Shown piece after piece: positions 1 through 6,417 of a DNA stretch of 9,898 bases. The stretch's first letter is position 1. Each line of letters opens with the position of its first letter. A program made the translations under genes and the position numbers. The notes under the pieces were generated by a model. That model was given only the letters and a program-made list of their open reading frames with translations. It made no database searches and was not told the DNA's origin. The stretch comes from Porphyromonadaceae bacterium UBA7180 (GTDB taxonomy: Bacteria > Bacteroidota > Bacteroidia > Bacteroidales > Muribaculaceae), in contig DKVK01000032.1 in the NCBI GenBank assembly GCA_002491165.1, positions 25,373-35,270 of the forward strand. The letters run 5' to 3'.

Positions 1-57
1 AATTCTGCGCTCACGTAACATTTCGCCGTTTCAAATTCTGCGCTCATGTAACATCTC
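1..57. repeat. Two diverged 24-bp direct repeats, period 33 bp
   Basis: Positions 1-24 and 34-57 match at 22 of 24 bases, differing only at 14/47 (C/T) and 22/55 (T/C). Both contain the core AATTCTGCGCTCA and GTAACAT. Copy 1 begins at the window edge, so the array may continue to the left. Closely spaced repeats of this size occur at the ends of some insertion sequences (IS21 family, for example), but no transposase is visible here, so the IS origin is only a guess. The repeat itself is directly visible. Confidence 0.7.
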
Positions 58-313
58 ATTTCAATTACTTGATTCTCAGGGGATTGATTTGTAATCGTTG
101 CACAAACATACAATACAATAATTTTAAGCGGACACTGTACAATAAAATGTAGCTGGCACAGCCTTTTCACCTGCTCCTTATATGTATAAAAATCCAGCTC
201 TGTAACTAACGAAATCGTAGTAGTGTAAACGTACCGACAGACCATGGCAATGTGTGATACAAGGGGCGGTGCAATTTTTTCGGGGAAAAGGGGGTTAAGT
301 AAAAAAAATGTTG
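58..313. other. AT-rich non-coding spacer upstream of korA
   Basis: No convincing gene is present on either strand. The stretch is markedly more AT-rich than the genes that follow. It contains a short inverted repeat, TACA-ATAAAA-TGTA, near 138-151 and an ATTAC/GTAAT pair around 65-104. Neither has a recognisable function. It probably separates korA from an element or gene to the left of the window. Confidence 0.6.
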
Positions 314-321
314 TACCTTTG
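314..321 (+). promoter_or_regulatory. Bacteroidota -7 promoter element (TACCTTTG) for korAB
   Basis: TACCTTTG is a perfect match to the Bacteroidota -7 consensus TAnnTTTG. No TTTG -33 box is seen 19-21 bases upstream, where the sequence is G-rich (about 289-294), so this is supported by the -7 box only. Transcription would start near 326-330 and give a 5' leader of about 70-75 nt before the korA ATG at 401. Confidence 0.55.
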
Positions 322-346
322 CGGCAAATTTGTAAATCATGGCGCT

Positions 347-371
347 CCGCCGCTCCCCCGGGGAGCTACGG
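347..371 (+). promoter_or_regulatory. GC-rich hairpin in the korA 5' leader
   Basis: GCTCC (352-356) pairs with GGAGC (362-366) around the 5-nt loop CCCGG. A further CCG (347-349)/CGG (369-371) pairing lies across a 2x2 internal loop. It sits between the predicted promoter and the korA start, inside the AT-rich leader, where a GC-rich stem stands out. There is no U-tract after it, so it is not a simple terminator. It could affect mRNA stability or translation; function unproven. Confidence 0.45.
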
Positions 372-400
372 TGCACCTTATATTGTAACCTTCAAATATC

Positions 401-2266
401 ATGTTGCACAATACCAATGTTAAGACATTAGACAGGGTTGTGGTTCGCTTTTCGGGCGATTCGGGCGACGGCATGCAGCTTGCCGGCAATATCTTCTCGA
501 ACGTCTCGGCCGGCGAGGGTAACGAAATTTCCACCTTCCCGGATTATCCGGCCGAAATCCGCGCCCCGCAGGGCTCGCTCAGCGGCGTGTCCGGTTTCCA
601 GGTCCACATCGGCCGCGGCGTCCACACTCCCGGCGACCAGGCCGACGTCCTCGTGGCCATGAACCCCGCCGCTCTCAAGACCAATCTCAAATTCCTGAAA
701 CCCGGCGGTATCATCATCTGCGACACGGACACCTTCCGTCCCCTCGACCTCAAAAAAGCGGAGTACAAGACCGACGACCCCGTAAAGGAACTCGGAATTG
801 CCCCCGACCGCTTCATGGCCGTCCCCATGACTACGCTCGTGAAATCGGCGCTCGCCGACTCCGGCATGGACCTCAAAGCCATGATGAAGTGCAAAAACAT
901 GCTTGCCCTCGGCCTCATCTGCTGGCTTTTCGACCGTCCCGTAGACAGCGTCCTGCGCAAACTCCAGACCAAGTTCGCCAAGAAACCCGCCGTCTACGAA
1001 GCCAACGCCAAGGTCATCCACGCCGGCTGGGACTACGGCCACAACACCCACAGCTCAATGCCCACCTACCGCATTGAGACGGCCGACGAACGACCCGGGA
1101 CATATACCGACGTCAACGGCAATACCGCCACCGCATGGGGCCTCATCCTGGCTTCCGAGAAGAGCGGTCTGCCCCTTTTCCTCGGCTCCTACCCCATAAC
1201 TCCCGCCACCGATATCCTCCACGAGCTGGCCAAGCGTAAAGACCTCGGCGTCAAGGCCGTGCAGATGGAAGACGAGATTGCGGGCGTTTGCTCGGCCATC
1301 GGCGCATCGTATGCCGGCAACCTGGCCGTCACCTCCACCTCCGGCCCCGGCCTCGCCCTCAAGAGCGAAGGCATCGGCCTGGCCGTAATGGCCGAACTCC
1401 CCCTCGTGGTCATCGACGTGCAGCGCGGTGGCCCCTCGACAGGCCTCCCCACCAAAACGGAACAGACCGACCTCTTCCAGGCCCTCTACGGCCGCAACGG
1501 AGAGTCGCCCGTCTGCGTCCTCTCGGCCGTAAGCCCCACCGACTGCTTCACCATGGCGTTCCAGGCCGCGCGCATCGCCCTGGAGCACATGACCCCGGTC
1601 ATACTGCTCACCGACGCCTTCATCGCCAACGGCTCGTCGGCATGGCGCATACCTGAAGACGACGAGTTCCCCGCCATCCACCCGCACTTCTCCACGCCGG
1701 AGATGCTCGAAAACGGCTGGAAACCCTACGACCGCGACCCGCAGACACTGGCACGCTACTGGACATTGCCCGGCACCTGCGGCGGAATGCACCGCATAGG
1801 CGGCCTCGAAAAGGACGCCAAGACCTCGGTCATCTCCACCGACGGCGCCAACCACCAGTTCATGACCGACCGGCGCCGCGAAAAGATAGCCCGCATAGCC
1901 GACGACATTCCCGAACTCGAGCTTAAGGGCGACACCGGGGCCGACACCCTGCTCGTGGGCTGGGGCGGCACTTACGGCCACCTGCTCACCGCAACCGAAC
2001 AGCTCAACGCCGAAGGTACTCCCGTGGCCCTCGCCCAGTTCAAGTACATCAACCCGCTGCCCAAGAACGCCCTCGACACCCTGCGCCGCTTCAAACGCGT
2101 CATCGTGGCCGAGCTCAACACCGGAATGTTCGCAGACTACCTCCAGGCCAAACTCCCCGAAAAGGAAATACTCCGAATCAATAAGGTGGAAGGCCAGCCC
2201 TTCATGGTCTACGAAATCACCGACGCAGTGAAGAAACATATCGAGAACACCAAATGCCTTAAGTAA
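401..2266 (+). CDS. korA: 2-oxoglutarate (2-oxoacid):ferredoxin oxidoreductase, alpha subunit with fused gamma domain
   Basis: This is one subunit of the cytoplasmic, CoA-dependent enzyme that interconverts 2-oxoglutarate with succinyl-CoA and CO2 using ferredoxin, a key step in the incomplete or reductive TCA cycle of anaerobes. The 621-aa protein has the usual fused architecture. Residues about 10-210 are the gamma (catalytic) domain, starting with VVVRFSGDSGDGMQLAGN. Residues about 240-470 are the pyrimidine-binding domain, with YPITPATD (264-271), the MEDEIAG segment (289-295), TSTSGPG (311-317) and QRGGPSTGLPTKTEQTDL (341-358). Residues about 510-615 form the C-terminal alpha domain. Length and domain order are normal for KorA. 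The ATG at 401 is preceded by no Shine-Dalgarno sequence, which is usual in Bacteroidota, and the next Met (residue 25) lies inside the conserved motif. korB follows after 9 bp, so the two are co-transcribed. The family also includes branched-chain or pyruvate enzymes, so the exact 2-oxoacid is inferred from resemblance to KorA. Confidence 0.93.
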   Translation: MLHNTNVKTLDRVVVRFSGDSGDGMQLAGNIFSNVSAGEGNEISTFPDYPAEIRAPQGSLSGVSGFQVHIGRGVHTPGDQADVLVAMNPAALKTNLKFLKPGGIIICDTDTFRPLDLKKAEYKTDDPVKELGIAPDRFMAVPMTTLVKSALADSGMDLKAMMKCKNMLALGLICWLFDRPVDSVLRKLQTKFAKKPAVYEANAKVIHAGWDYGHNTHSSMPTYRIETADERPGTYTDVNGNTATAWGLILASEKSGLPLFLGSYPITPATDILHELAKRKDLGVKAVQMEDEIAGVCSAIGASYAGNLAVTSTSGPGLALKSEGIGLAVMAELPLVVIDVQRGGPSTGLPTKTEQTDLFQALYGRNGESPVCVLSAVSPTDCFTMAFQAARIALEHMTPVILLTDAFIANGSSAWRIPEDDEFPAIHPHFSTPEMLENGWKPYDRDPQTLARYWTLPGTCGGMHRIGGLEKDAKTSVISTDGANHQFMTDRRREKIARIADDIPELELKGDTGADTLLVGWGGTYGHLLTATEQLNAEGTPVALAQFKYINPLPKNALDTLRRFKRVIVAELNTGMFADYLQAKLPEKEILRINKVEGQPFMVYEITDAVKKHIENTKCLK

Positions 2267-2275
2267 GATATAGAA

Positions 2276-3295
2276 ATGGACGAAAACGTAACGGGTTTCC
2301 AACCCTCCGACTATAAAAACTCGCAGACGGCACGCTGGTGCCCGGGCTGCGGCGACCACGCGATACTCAATGTTCTGAACAAGGCCATGGCAGCGCTCGG
2401 CGTACCCCCCGAGGACACCGTCGTCATCTCCGGCATCGGCTGTTCCTCGCGCCTCCCCTATTACATGAACACCTACGGCATGCACACCATCCACGGCCGT
2501 GCGGCCGCAGTAGCCACCGGCCTCAAGACCGCACGACCCGAACTCACCGTATGGCAGGTGTCCGGCGACGGCGACGGCATGGCCATCGGCGGCAACCACT
2601 TCATCCACGCCCTGCGCCGCAACATAGACATCAACATCCTGCTCTTCAACAACAAAATCTACGGCCTAACAAAAGGGCAGTATTCACCGACATCCGATCG
2701 CGGCACAGTGTCGAAATCCAGCCCCTACGGCACCACGGAAGACCCCTTCATCCCCGCCGAACTCTGCTTCGGCGCGCGCGGAAACTTCTTCGCACGCAGC
2801 TTCGACATCGCCCTCGACACCTCCAAGGAGGTCATGATAGCCGCCGCACGCCACAAGGGTGCTTCCGTAGTGGAGATTCTGCAGAACTGCGTTATCTTCA
2901 ACAACGGCATCCACTCCCGCCTCTGCGATGCCGCGCACCGCGAAGAGCACACCATCCACCTTCGTCACGGCGAGAAAATGCTCTTCGGCAAAGACCTTAA
3001 GAAAGGCCTGGTGCAGGAGGGCTTCGGCCTCAAGGCCGTCACCATCGGCGAAGACGGCTATACCCTCGACGACGTGCTGGTACACGACGCCCACTGCGAG
3101 GACAACTTCCTGCAGCAGCGGCTGGCAATGATGGACGGCGACACCCTGCCGCTGGCCATCGGCGTAATCCGCGACTATAACAGCATCAGCTACGAGACGG
3201 CCGTTGCCGAGCAGGTGCGCGAAGTGAAAGCCAAATACGGCTTCGACTCCCTGCGCACCATGATAGAAAAGACCCACGAGACCTGGACGGTATAA
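2276..3295 (+). CDS. korB: 2-oxoglutarate (2-oxoacid):ferredoxin oxidoreductase, beta subunit (TPP and Fe-S)
   Basis: This is the thiamine-diphosphate and iron-sulfur subunit that partners KorA. It is 339 aa long, normal for KorB. WCPGCGDHAIL near the start supplies Cys22 and Cys25. Cys56 (GIGCSS) and Cys205 (ILQNCVIF) complete the four ligands expected for the single [4Fe-4S] cluster of two-subunit 2-oxoacid:ferredoxin oxidoreductases. The TPP/Mg motif runs from GDGD (97-100) through IGGNHFIHALRRN to NN (125-126), followed by IYGLTKGQYSPTS, a signature of this family. Residues 215-225 and the C-terminal third are also typical. It lies 9 bp after korA in the same operon and is followed by a strong hairpin. 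No Shine-Dalgarno sequence is apparent; the ATG at 2276 gives a standard N-terminus. Confidence 0.94.
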   Translation: MDENVTGFQPSDYKNSQTARWCPGCGDHAILNVLNKAMAALGVPPEDTVVISGIGCSSRLPYYMNTYGMHTIHGRAAAVATGLKTARPELTVWQVSGDGDGMAIGGNHFIHALRRNIDINILLFNNKIYGLTKGQYSPTSDRGTVSKSSPYGTTEDPFIPAELCFGARGNFFARSFDIALDTSKEVMIAAARHKGASVVEILQNCVIFNNGIHSRLCDAAHREEHTIHLRHGEKMLFGKDLKKGLVQEGFGLKAVTIGEDGYTLDDVLVHDAHCEDNFLQQRLAMMDGDTLPLAIGVIRDYNSISYETAVAEQVREVKAKYGFDSLRTMIEKTHETWTV

Positions 3296-3319
3296 ACCGC
3301 CCGTCTCCCCCTGCCATAC

Positions 3320-3354
3320 ACGCGCGGAGCGCTCCCCGGAGCCGCTCCGCGCGT
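3320..3354 (+). terminator. 12-bp-stem hairpin terminator after korB
   Basis: ACGCGCGGAGCG (3320-3331) is a perfect inverted repeat of CGCTCCGCGCGT (3343-3354), with an 11-nt loop, 25 nt after the korB stop. The downstream CAGCTTTCC is only weakly T-rich, so it may act as a terminator or as a 3'-end stabilising hairpin. Position and stem strength favour an end-of-operon role. Confidence 0.6.
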
Positions 3355-3363
3355 CAGCTTTCC

Positions 3364-3416
3364 GTAGCTAAGCGCGTCCACAGGGCTAATTTAGTAATGA
3401 CAGCCATGTTAGCTAC
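3364..3416. repeat. Nested inverted repeat GTAGCTAA...TTAGCTAC
   Basis: GTAGCTAA (3364-3371) and TTAGCTAC (3409-3416) are perfect 8-bp inverted copies 37 nt apart. Inside them GGCT (3384-3387) can pair with AGCC (3402-3405), giving a two-part stem. It starts 10 nt after the korB hairpin. It could be a small structured RNA, a protein-binding site or a remnant of a mobile palindrome; its role is unknown. Confidence 0.5.
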
Positions 3417-3491
3417 ACTCCCGCGCAAGCCCCGAAAAGCTGGAGAAAGCGCAGACAATCGCCGTTAAAGGATGTTAATAATAACTACAAA

Positions 3492-3518
3492 GGGTTAATT
3501 TCCACACAAAATCAACCC
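3492..3518. repeat. Imperfect inverted repeat upstream of the acpP promoter
   Basis: GGGTTAATTT (3492-3501) pairs with AAATCAACCC (3509-3518) at 9 of 10 positions, with one A/C mismatch and a 7-nt loop. It lies about 50 nt upstream of the likely -33 region for acpP. The symmetry and location suit an operator or weak hairpin, but I recognise no known regulator site. Confidence 0.4.
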
Positions 3519-3565
3519 GATTTCATGCACATAATCAAAAAAGTTGTGCAAAAATCCCTGAAAAA

Positions 3566-3597
3566 TTTCCTCAATTGAAAAATTATAGCTTACTTTG
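3566..3597 (+). promoter_or_regulatory. Probable acpP-fabF promoter
   Basis: TTACTTTG (3590-3597) matches the Bacteroidota -7 consensus TAnnTTTG at 5 of its 6 fixed bases. TTTC (3566-3569), 20 bases upstream, matches the -33 TTTG at 3 of 4. Transcription would start near 3602, leaving a leader of about 43 nt before the acpP ATG. The surrounding DNA is strongly AT-rich. Confidence 0.5.
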
Positions 3598-3644
3598 CAG
3601 TCTGAATAATAGAAAAAACAGTATTAACAAAAAAATCTTAAGAC

Positions 3645-3881
3645 ATGTCTGACATAGAATCAAGAGTAAAAGCTATCATCGTAGACAAACTGAGTGTTGA
3701 CGAAAACGAGGTTACTCCGAGCGCTGAATTCAGCAAAGATCTCGGTGCAGACTCTCTGGACACAGTTGAACTCATCATGGAATTCGAGAAAGAATTCGGA
3801 ATCCAGATTCCCGATGACCAGGCTGAGAAAATCACCACTGTAGGCGACGCCATCAGCTATATCGAGAACAACAAGAAATAA
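3645..3881 (+). CDS. acpP: Acyl carrier protein
   Basis: This 78-aa acidic protein carries growing fatty acyl chains as thioesters on a 4'-phosphopantetheine arm in the cytoplasmic type II fatty acid synthase. The arm attaches to Ser37 in the hallmark LGADSLDTVELIMEFEKEF segment (33-51). Helix 1 (residues about 3-16) and the IPDDQAEKITTVGDAISYI tail match AcpP throughout, and length is standard. It is 40 bp upstream of fabF, the usual arrangement, and the two are probably one transcript. Like its neighbours it lacks an obvious Shine-Dalgarno; the region before the ATG is A-rich. Codon use is less GC-biased than in the long genes around it, as is common for a short, highly expressed gene. Confidence 0.97.
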   Translation: MSDIESRVKAIIVDKLSVDENEVTPSAEFSKDLGADSLDTVELIMEFEKEFGIQIPDDQAEKITTVGDAISYIENNKK

Positions 3882-3921
3882 GCAAACCCCAAACCCCCAA
3901 CAGCATCCGCAATCAGCATAT

Positions 3922-5184
3922 ATGGAATTAAAAAGAGTAGTAGTAACGGGTCTGGGCGCACTGACGCCCATTGGCAATGACGTCGAGACCTCATGGCGCA
4001 ACGCCGTGGAGGGTGTCAGCGGAGCAGGCCCCATCACACATTTTGACGCTTCGTTGTTCAAAACACGTTTCGCATGTGAAGTGAAGGACTTCAATCCCGC
4101 CGACCATTTTGACCGTCGCAAGGCGCGGCAGCTCGACCTCTACGCCATGTATGCTCTGGTGGCCGCCGACGAGGCTATCAATGACGCCAGGCTCGACACC
4201 GAAGACGTGGACCACAACCGCGTGGGTGTAATCTTCGCCGCCGGTATCGGCGGCCTCCACACTTTCGAGGAGGAAGCCGGTTACTACGCCATAAACGCCG
4301 ACAAGGGACCGAAGTACAACCCCTTTTTCATCCCCAAGATGATCGCCGACATCGCCGCCGGTCAGATTTCTATCGACCACGGCTTCCACGGCCCCAACTT
4401 CGGCACCGTCTCGGCCTGCGCCTCGTCGAACAACGCCCTCATCGACGCCTTCAACTACATCCGCCTCGGCCAGGCCGACGCCATCGTAGCGGGCGGTGCG
4501 GAAGCTGCCATCTTCCCGGCCGGAGTGGGCGGTTTCAACTCCATGCGCGCCCTCTCGACACGCAACGACGACCCTGCCACCGCTTCGCGCCCCTTCAGCG
4601 GCTCGCGTGACGGCTTCGTTATCGGCGAAGGCGCCGCCGCCCTCGTGCTCGAAGAACTCGAACACGCCAAGGCCCGCGGCGCCAAAATCTACGCCGAAGT
4701 GGCAGGCGGTGGCATGAGCGCAGACGCTTACCACATCACCGCCACACACCCCGAAGGCCTCGGTGCCGTACTCGTGATGGAAAACGCCCTGCGCGACGCC
4801 GGCATGAAGCCCGAAGACATCGACTACGTCAACCTCCACGGCACATCCACGCCCGTCGGCGACTCCGGCGAAGAGAAAGCCATCAAGAAGGTGTTCGGCG
4901 AGCACGCCTATAAGATGAACCTCAGCTCTACCAAGTCCATGACGGGTCATCTCCTCGGCGCCGCCGGTGCCCTCGAAGCGCTCTTCACCGTCAAGGCAAT
5001 CACCGACGGCATCGTGCCTCCCACCATCAACCACGAGGAGGGAGACAACGACCCGGAGATAGACTACAACCTGAACTTCACGTTCAACAAGGCCCAGAAA
5101 CGCGAAATCAACGCCGCCCTGAGCAACACCTTCGGCTTCGGAGGCCACAACGCCGCCCTTATCCTCAAGAAATACAAGGAATAA
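3922..5184 (+). CDS. fabF: 3-oxoacyl-[acyl-carrier-protein] synthase II
   Basis: This cytoplasmic condensing enzyme extends acyl-ACP with malonyl-ACP, releasing CO2, in fatty acid elongation. The 420-aa protein has the complete thiolase-fold active site: nucleophile Cys166 in TVSACASSNNALIDAF, His306 in NLHGTSTPVGD, Lys338 in SSTKSMTGH and His343 in the same segment. These correspond to the Cys-His-His triad and Lys of E. coli FabF. The N-terminal VVVTGLGALTPIGND and C-terminal NTFGFGGHNAALIL are typical of FabF rather than FabB or FabH. It follows acpP, its substrate carrier, and is followed by an intrinsic terminator. In many Bacteroidota rnc (RNase III) follows fabF; here it does not. ATG at 3922 is the natural start, with no Shine-Dalgarno. 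Confidence 0.96.
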   Translation: MELKRVVVTGLGALTPIGNDVETSWRNAVEGVSGAGPITHFDASLFKTRFACEVKDFNPADHFDRRKARQLDLYAMYALVAADEAINDARLDTEDVDHNRVGVIFAAGIGGLHTFEEEAGYYAINADKGPKYNPFFIPKMIADIAAGQISIDHGFHGPNFGTVSACASSNNALIDAFNYIRLGQADAIVAGGAEAAIFPAGVGGFNSMRALSTRNDDPATASRPFSGSRDGFVIGEGAAALVLEELEHAKARGAKIYAEVAGGGMSADAYHITATHPEGLGAVLVMENALRDAGMKPEDIDYVNLHGTSTPVGDSGEEKAIKKVFGEHAYKMNLSSTKSMTGHLLGAAGALEALFTVKAITDGIVPPTINHEEGDNDPEIDYNLNFTFNKAQKREINAALSNTFGFGGHNAALILKKYKE

Positions 5185-5238
5185 GAGCTCCCCGCCGGGA
5201 ACTCCCGGTCAAAAACAGGAACTGACGCCTGAAAATAC

Positions 5239-5272
5239 AGCAGACCCCTAATACTTCGGGGCCTGCTTTTTT
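5239..5272 (+). terminator. Intrinsic terminator after fabF
   Basis: AGCAG-A-CCCC (5239-5248) pairs with GGGG-C-CTGCT (5258-5267), one A/C mismatch, 9-nt loop, followed directly by a run of six T (5267-5272). This is a classical Rho-independent terminator 55 nt after the fabF stop. It separates acpP-fabF from the lipoprotein-comM unit. Confidence 0.88.
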
Positions 5273-5301
5273 GATTATTGTACGATTTTTCCGGGCCGCG
5301 G

Positions 5302-5333
5302 TTTGGGCGGTGACGTTTATTTTCGTAACTTTG
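5302..5333 (+). promoter_or_regulatory. Consensus Bacteroidota promoter (TTTG-N20-TAACTTTG)
   Basis: TTTG (5302-5305) at -33 and TAACTTTG (5326-5333) at -7, 20 bases apart, match the Bacteroidota consensus at every fixed position. The ATG of the following lipoprotein gene begins only 5 bases after the -7 box. The transcript should therefore start at or within a few bases of the start codon, giving a leaderless or nearly leaderless mRNA. Confidence 0.75.
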
Positions 5334-5337
5334 TGGC

Positions 5338-6417
5338 ATGAAGTGTTTCCGGATTATCTTCGCGGCCCTGCTCACCATCACGCTTTGCGCCTGCCGCAGC
5401 AAGGAGTTCAACGTCACCGCTGAGTTCCCCGCCTCAACCTCACGCGTCATCACCCTCACATATTACGCCGCCGGCAAGAAGGCCGGATGGGTCACCGAAA
5501 CAGCCCTCTCGGTAAACGCCGGCAAAGGGACCGTCAAGTGTTCCACCATACGCCCGACGCTCGTATGGCTCAGCGGCGCCGGGAAACCCGACGGGCCGCA
5601 AATGTGGTTCTGGGCCGAACGCGGCGACGACATCCTCATCTCCGGAAAAGAGGATGAACCCTTCTCCTGGGAAGTTTCCGGCAACGGCATCAACGAACGC
5701 TGGACCAAGTGGCGCCTCGCCAACCTCGCCGTGCTCAAAAAGCGCGAAACGAAGCAACTGAACGCCGCCATAGCCAAATATGTCAAAGAAAACAAGGACG
5801 ACGAGCTCTCGGCGCTCCTTCTCCTCACCATCTACGACCGCTCCGAAGACGAAGCCGGATACACCCGGCTGTGGAACTCGCTCTCGGAGAGTGCCCGCAG
5901 CGAGGAAGTCATTGCCGCCGCAGGCCGCTCGGACCAGCCTACCGGCGCCCTGGCGCAGACGCCCCCCCGCATCGCCGACTTCAAGCTCCACTGCCAGGGC
6001 GAGACCATACGCCGCTTCCAGACGCGCGACTACGACGCCATCCTGCTATACTTCCAGCTTGGTGACGAGGACATGCACCGCCGCGACATCGACTCCCTCA
6101 AGGCGCTGCTGAAAGAGAAAGGCTCGGCTCCGCGCTTCGCCCTGCTGAACGTATCGCTGGGTTCCGATACCATCACCTGGCTCAGCCACGTGCGCCTCGA
6201 CTCGCTCCCGCTGTCCACTGCCCTCACCGAAGCATGGGCTCCCGGCGGACGTATGCACTCTTCCATAGTACCATTCGCCCTTCCGTCTTCCCCCTGGTTC
6301 GTGGTCCTCGACACCAAGGGAAACCAGAAATACCGCGGTGCCGATGCCGGGGGCGCCCTTAAGGCCACGCGCCCGCTGATACGCAAATCCACTCCCAAAG
6401 ACTCCCTGAAGCCATGA
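5338..6417 (+). CDS. Lipoprotein with DUF4369-like N-terminus and redox-inactive thioredoxin-like C-terminus
   Basis: The N-terminus MKCFRIIFAALLTITLCAC is a lipoprotein signal peptide with lipobox LCAC; Cys19 would be lipidated and the protein anchored in the cell envelope. This also fixes the start, since there is no other in-frame Met nearby. Residues about 24-125 (beta-rich, with 'FWAERGDDILISGK' and an SGNGINERW segment) resemble DUF4369, the domain that precedes TlpA/AhpC-type thioredoxin domains in many Bacteroidota envelope proteins. Residues about 215-345 look like such a thioredoxin fold: a YDAILLYFQLGD strand, an LPSSPWFVVLDTKGNQKYRG segment containing the cis-Pro-like position, and a final helix. 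The position where WCxxC should follow the first strand reads QLGDEDMHRRD, so no redox Cys pair exists. The role is unknown; it could be a binding or scaffolding protein. Its stop overlaps the comM start by 4 bp, so the two are translationally coupled. Domain assignment is by eye. Confidence 0.75.
   Translation: MKCFRIIFAALLTITLCACRSKEFNVTAEFPASTSRVITLTYYAAGKKAGWVTETALSVNAGKGTVKCSTIRPTLVWLSGAGKPDGPQMWFWAERGDDILISGKEDEPFSWEVSGNGINERWTKWRLANLAVLKKRETKQLNAAIAKYVKENKDDELSALLLLTIYDRSEDEAGYTRLWNSLSESARSEEVIAAAGRSDQPTGALAQTPPRIADFKLHCQGETIRRFQTRDYDAILLYFQLGDEDMHRRDIDSLKALLKEKGSAPRFALLNVSLGSDTITWLSHVRLDSLPLSTALTEAWAPGGRMHSSIVPFALPSSPWFVVLDTKGNQKYRGADAGGALKATRPLIRKSTPKDSLKP

Larger units (their letters stand above)
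3355..3565. other. Non-coding spacer between korB and the acpP promoter
   Basis: No credible reading frame is seen; the sequence becomes strongly AT-rich towards acpP. It holds two inverted-repeat structures, one at 3364-3416 and one at 3492-3518, listed separately. Confidence 0.6.

Noticed and set aside
1055..2608. 517-codon open frame on the - strand across korA and korB
   Set aside because: It lies antisense to two genes with complete family motifs; long antisense frames are expected where third codon positions are GC-rich. Its translation has no recognisable domain and low-complexity Gly/Val/Ala/Glu composition.
3991..5148. 385-codon open frame on the - strand inside fabF
   Set aside because: It is a mirror of the GC-biased fabF codons, has no domain signature, and fabF has all catalytic residues.
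5195..5208. CCGGG-AACT-CCCGG hairpin after fabF as a terminator
   Set aside because: Only a 5-bp stem and no T-run follows; the stronger terminator at 5239-5272 explains the end of the transcript.
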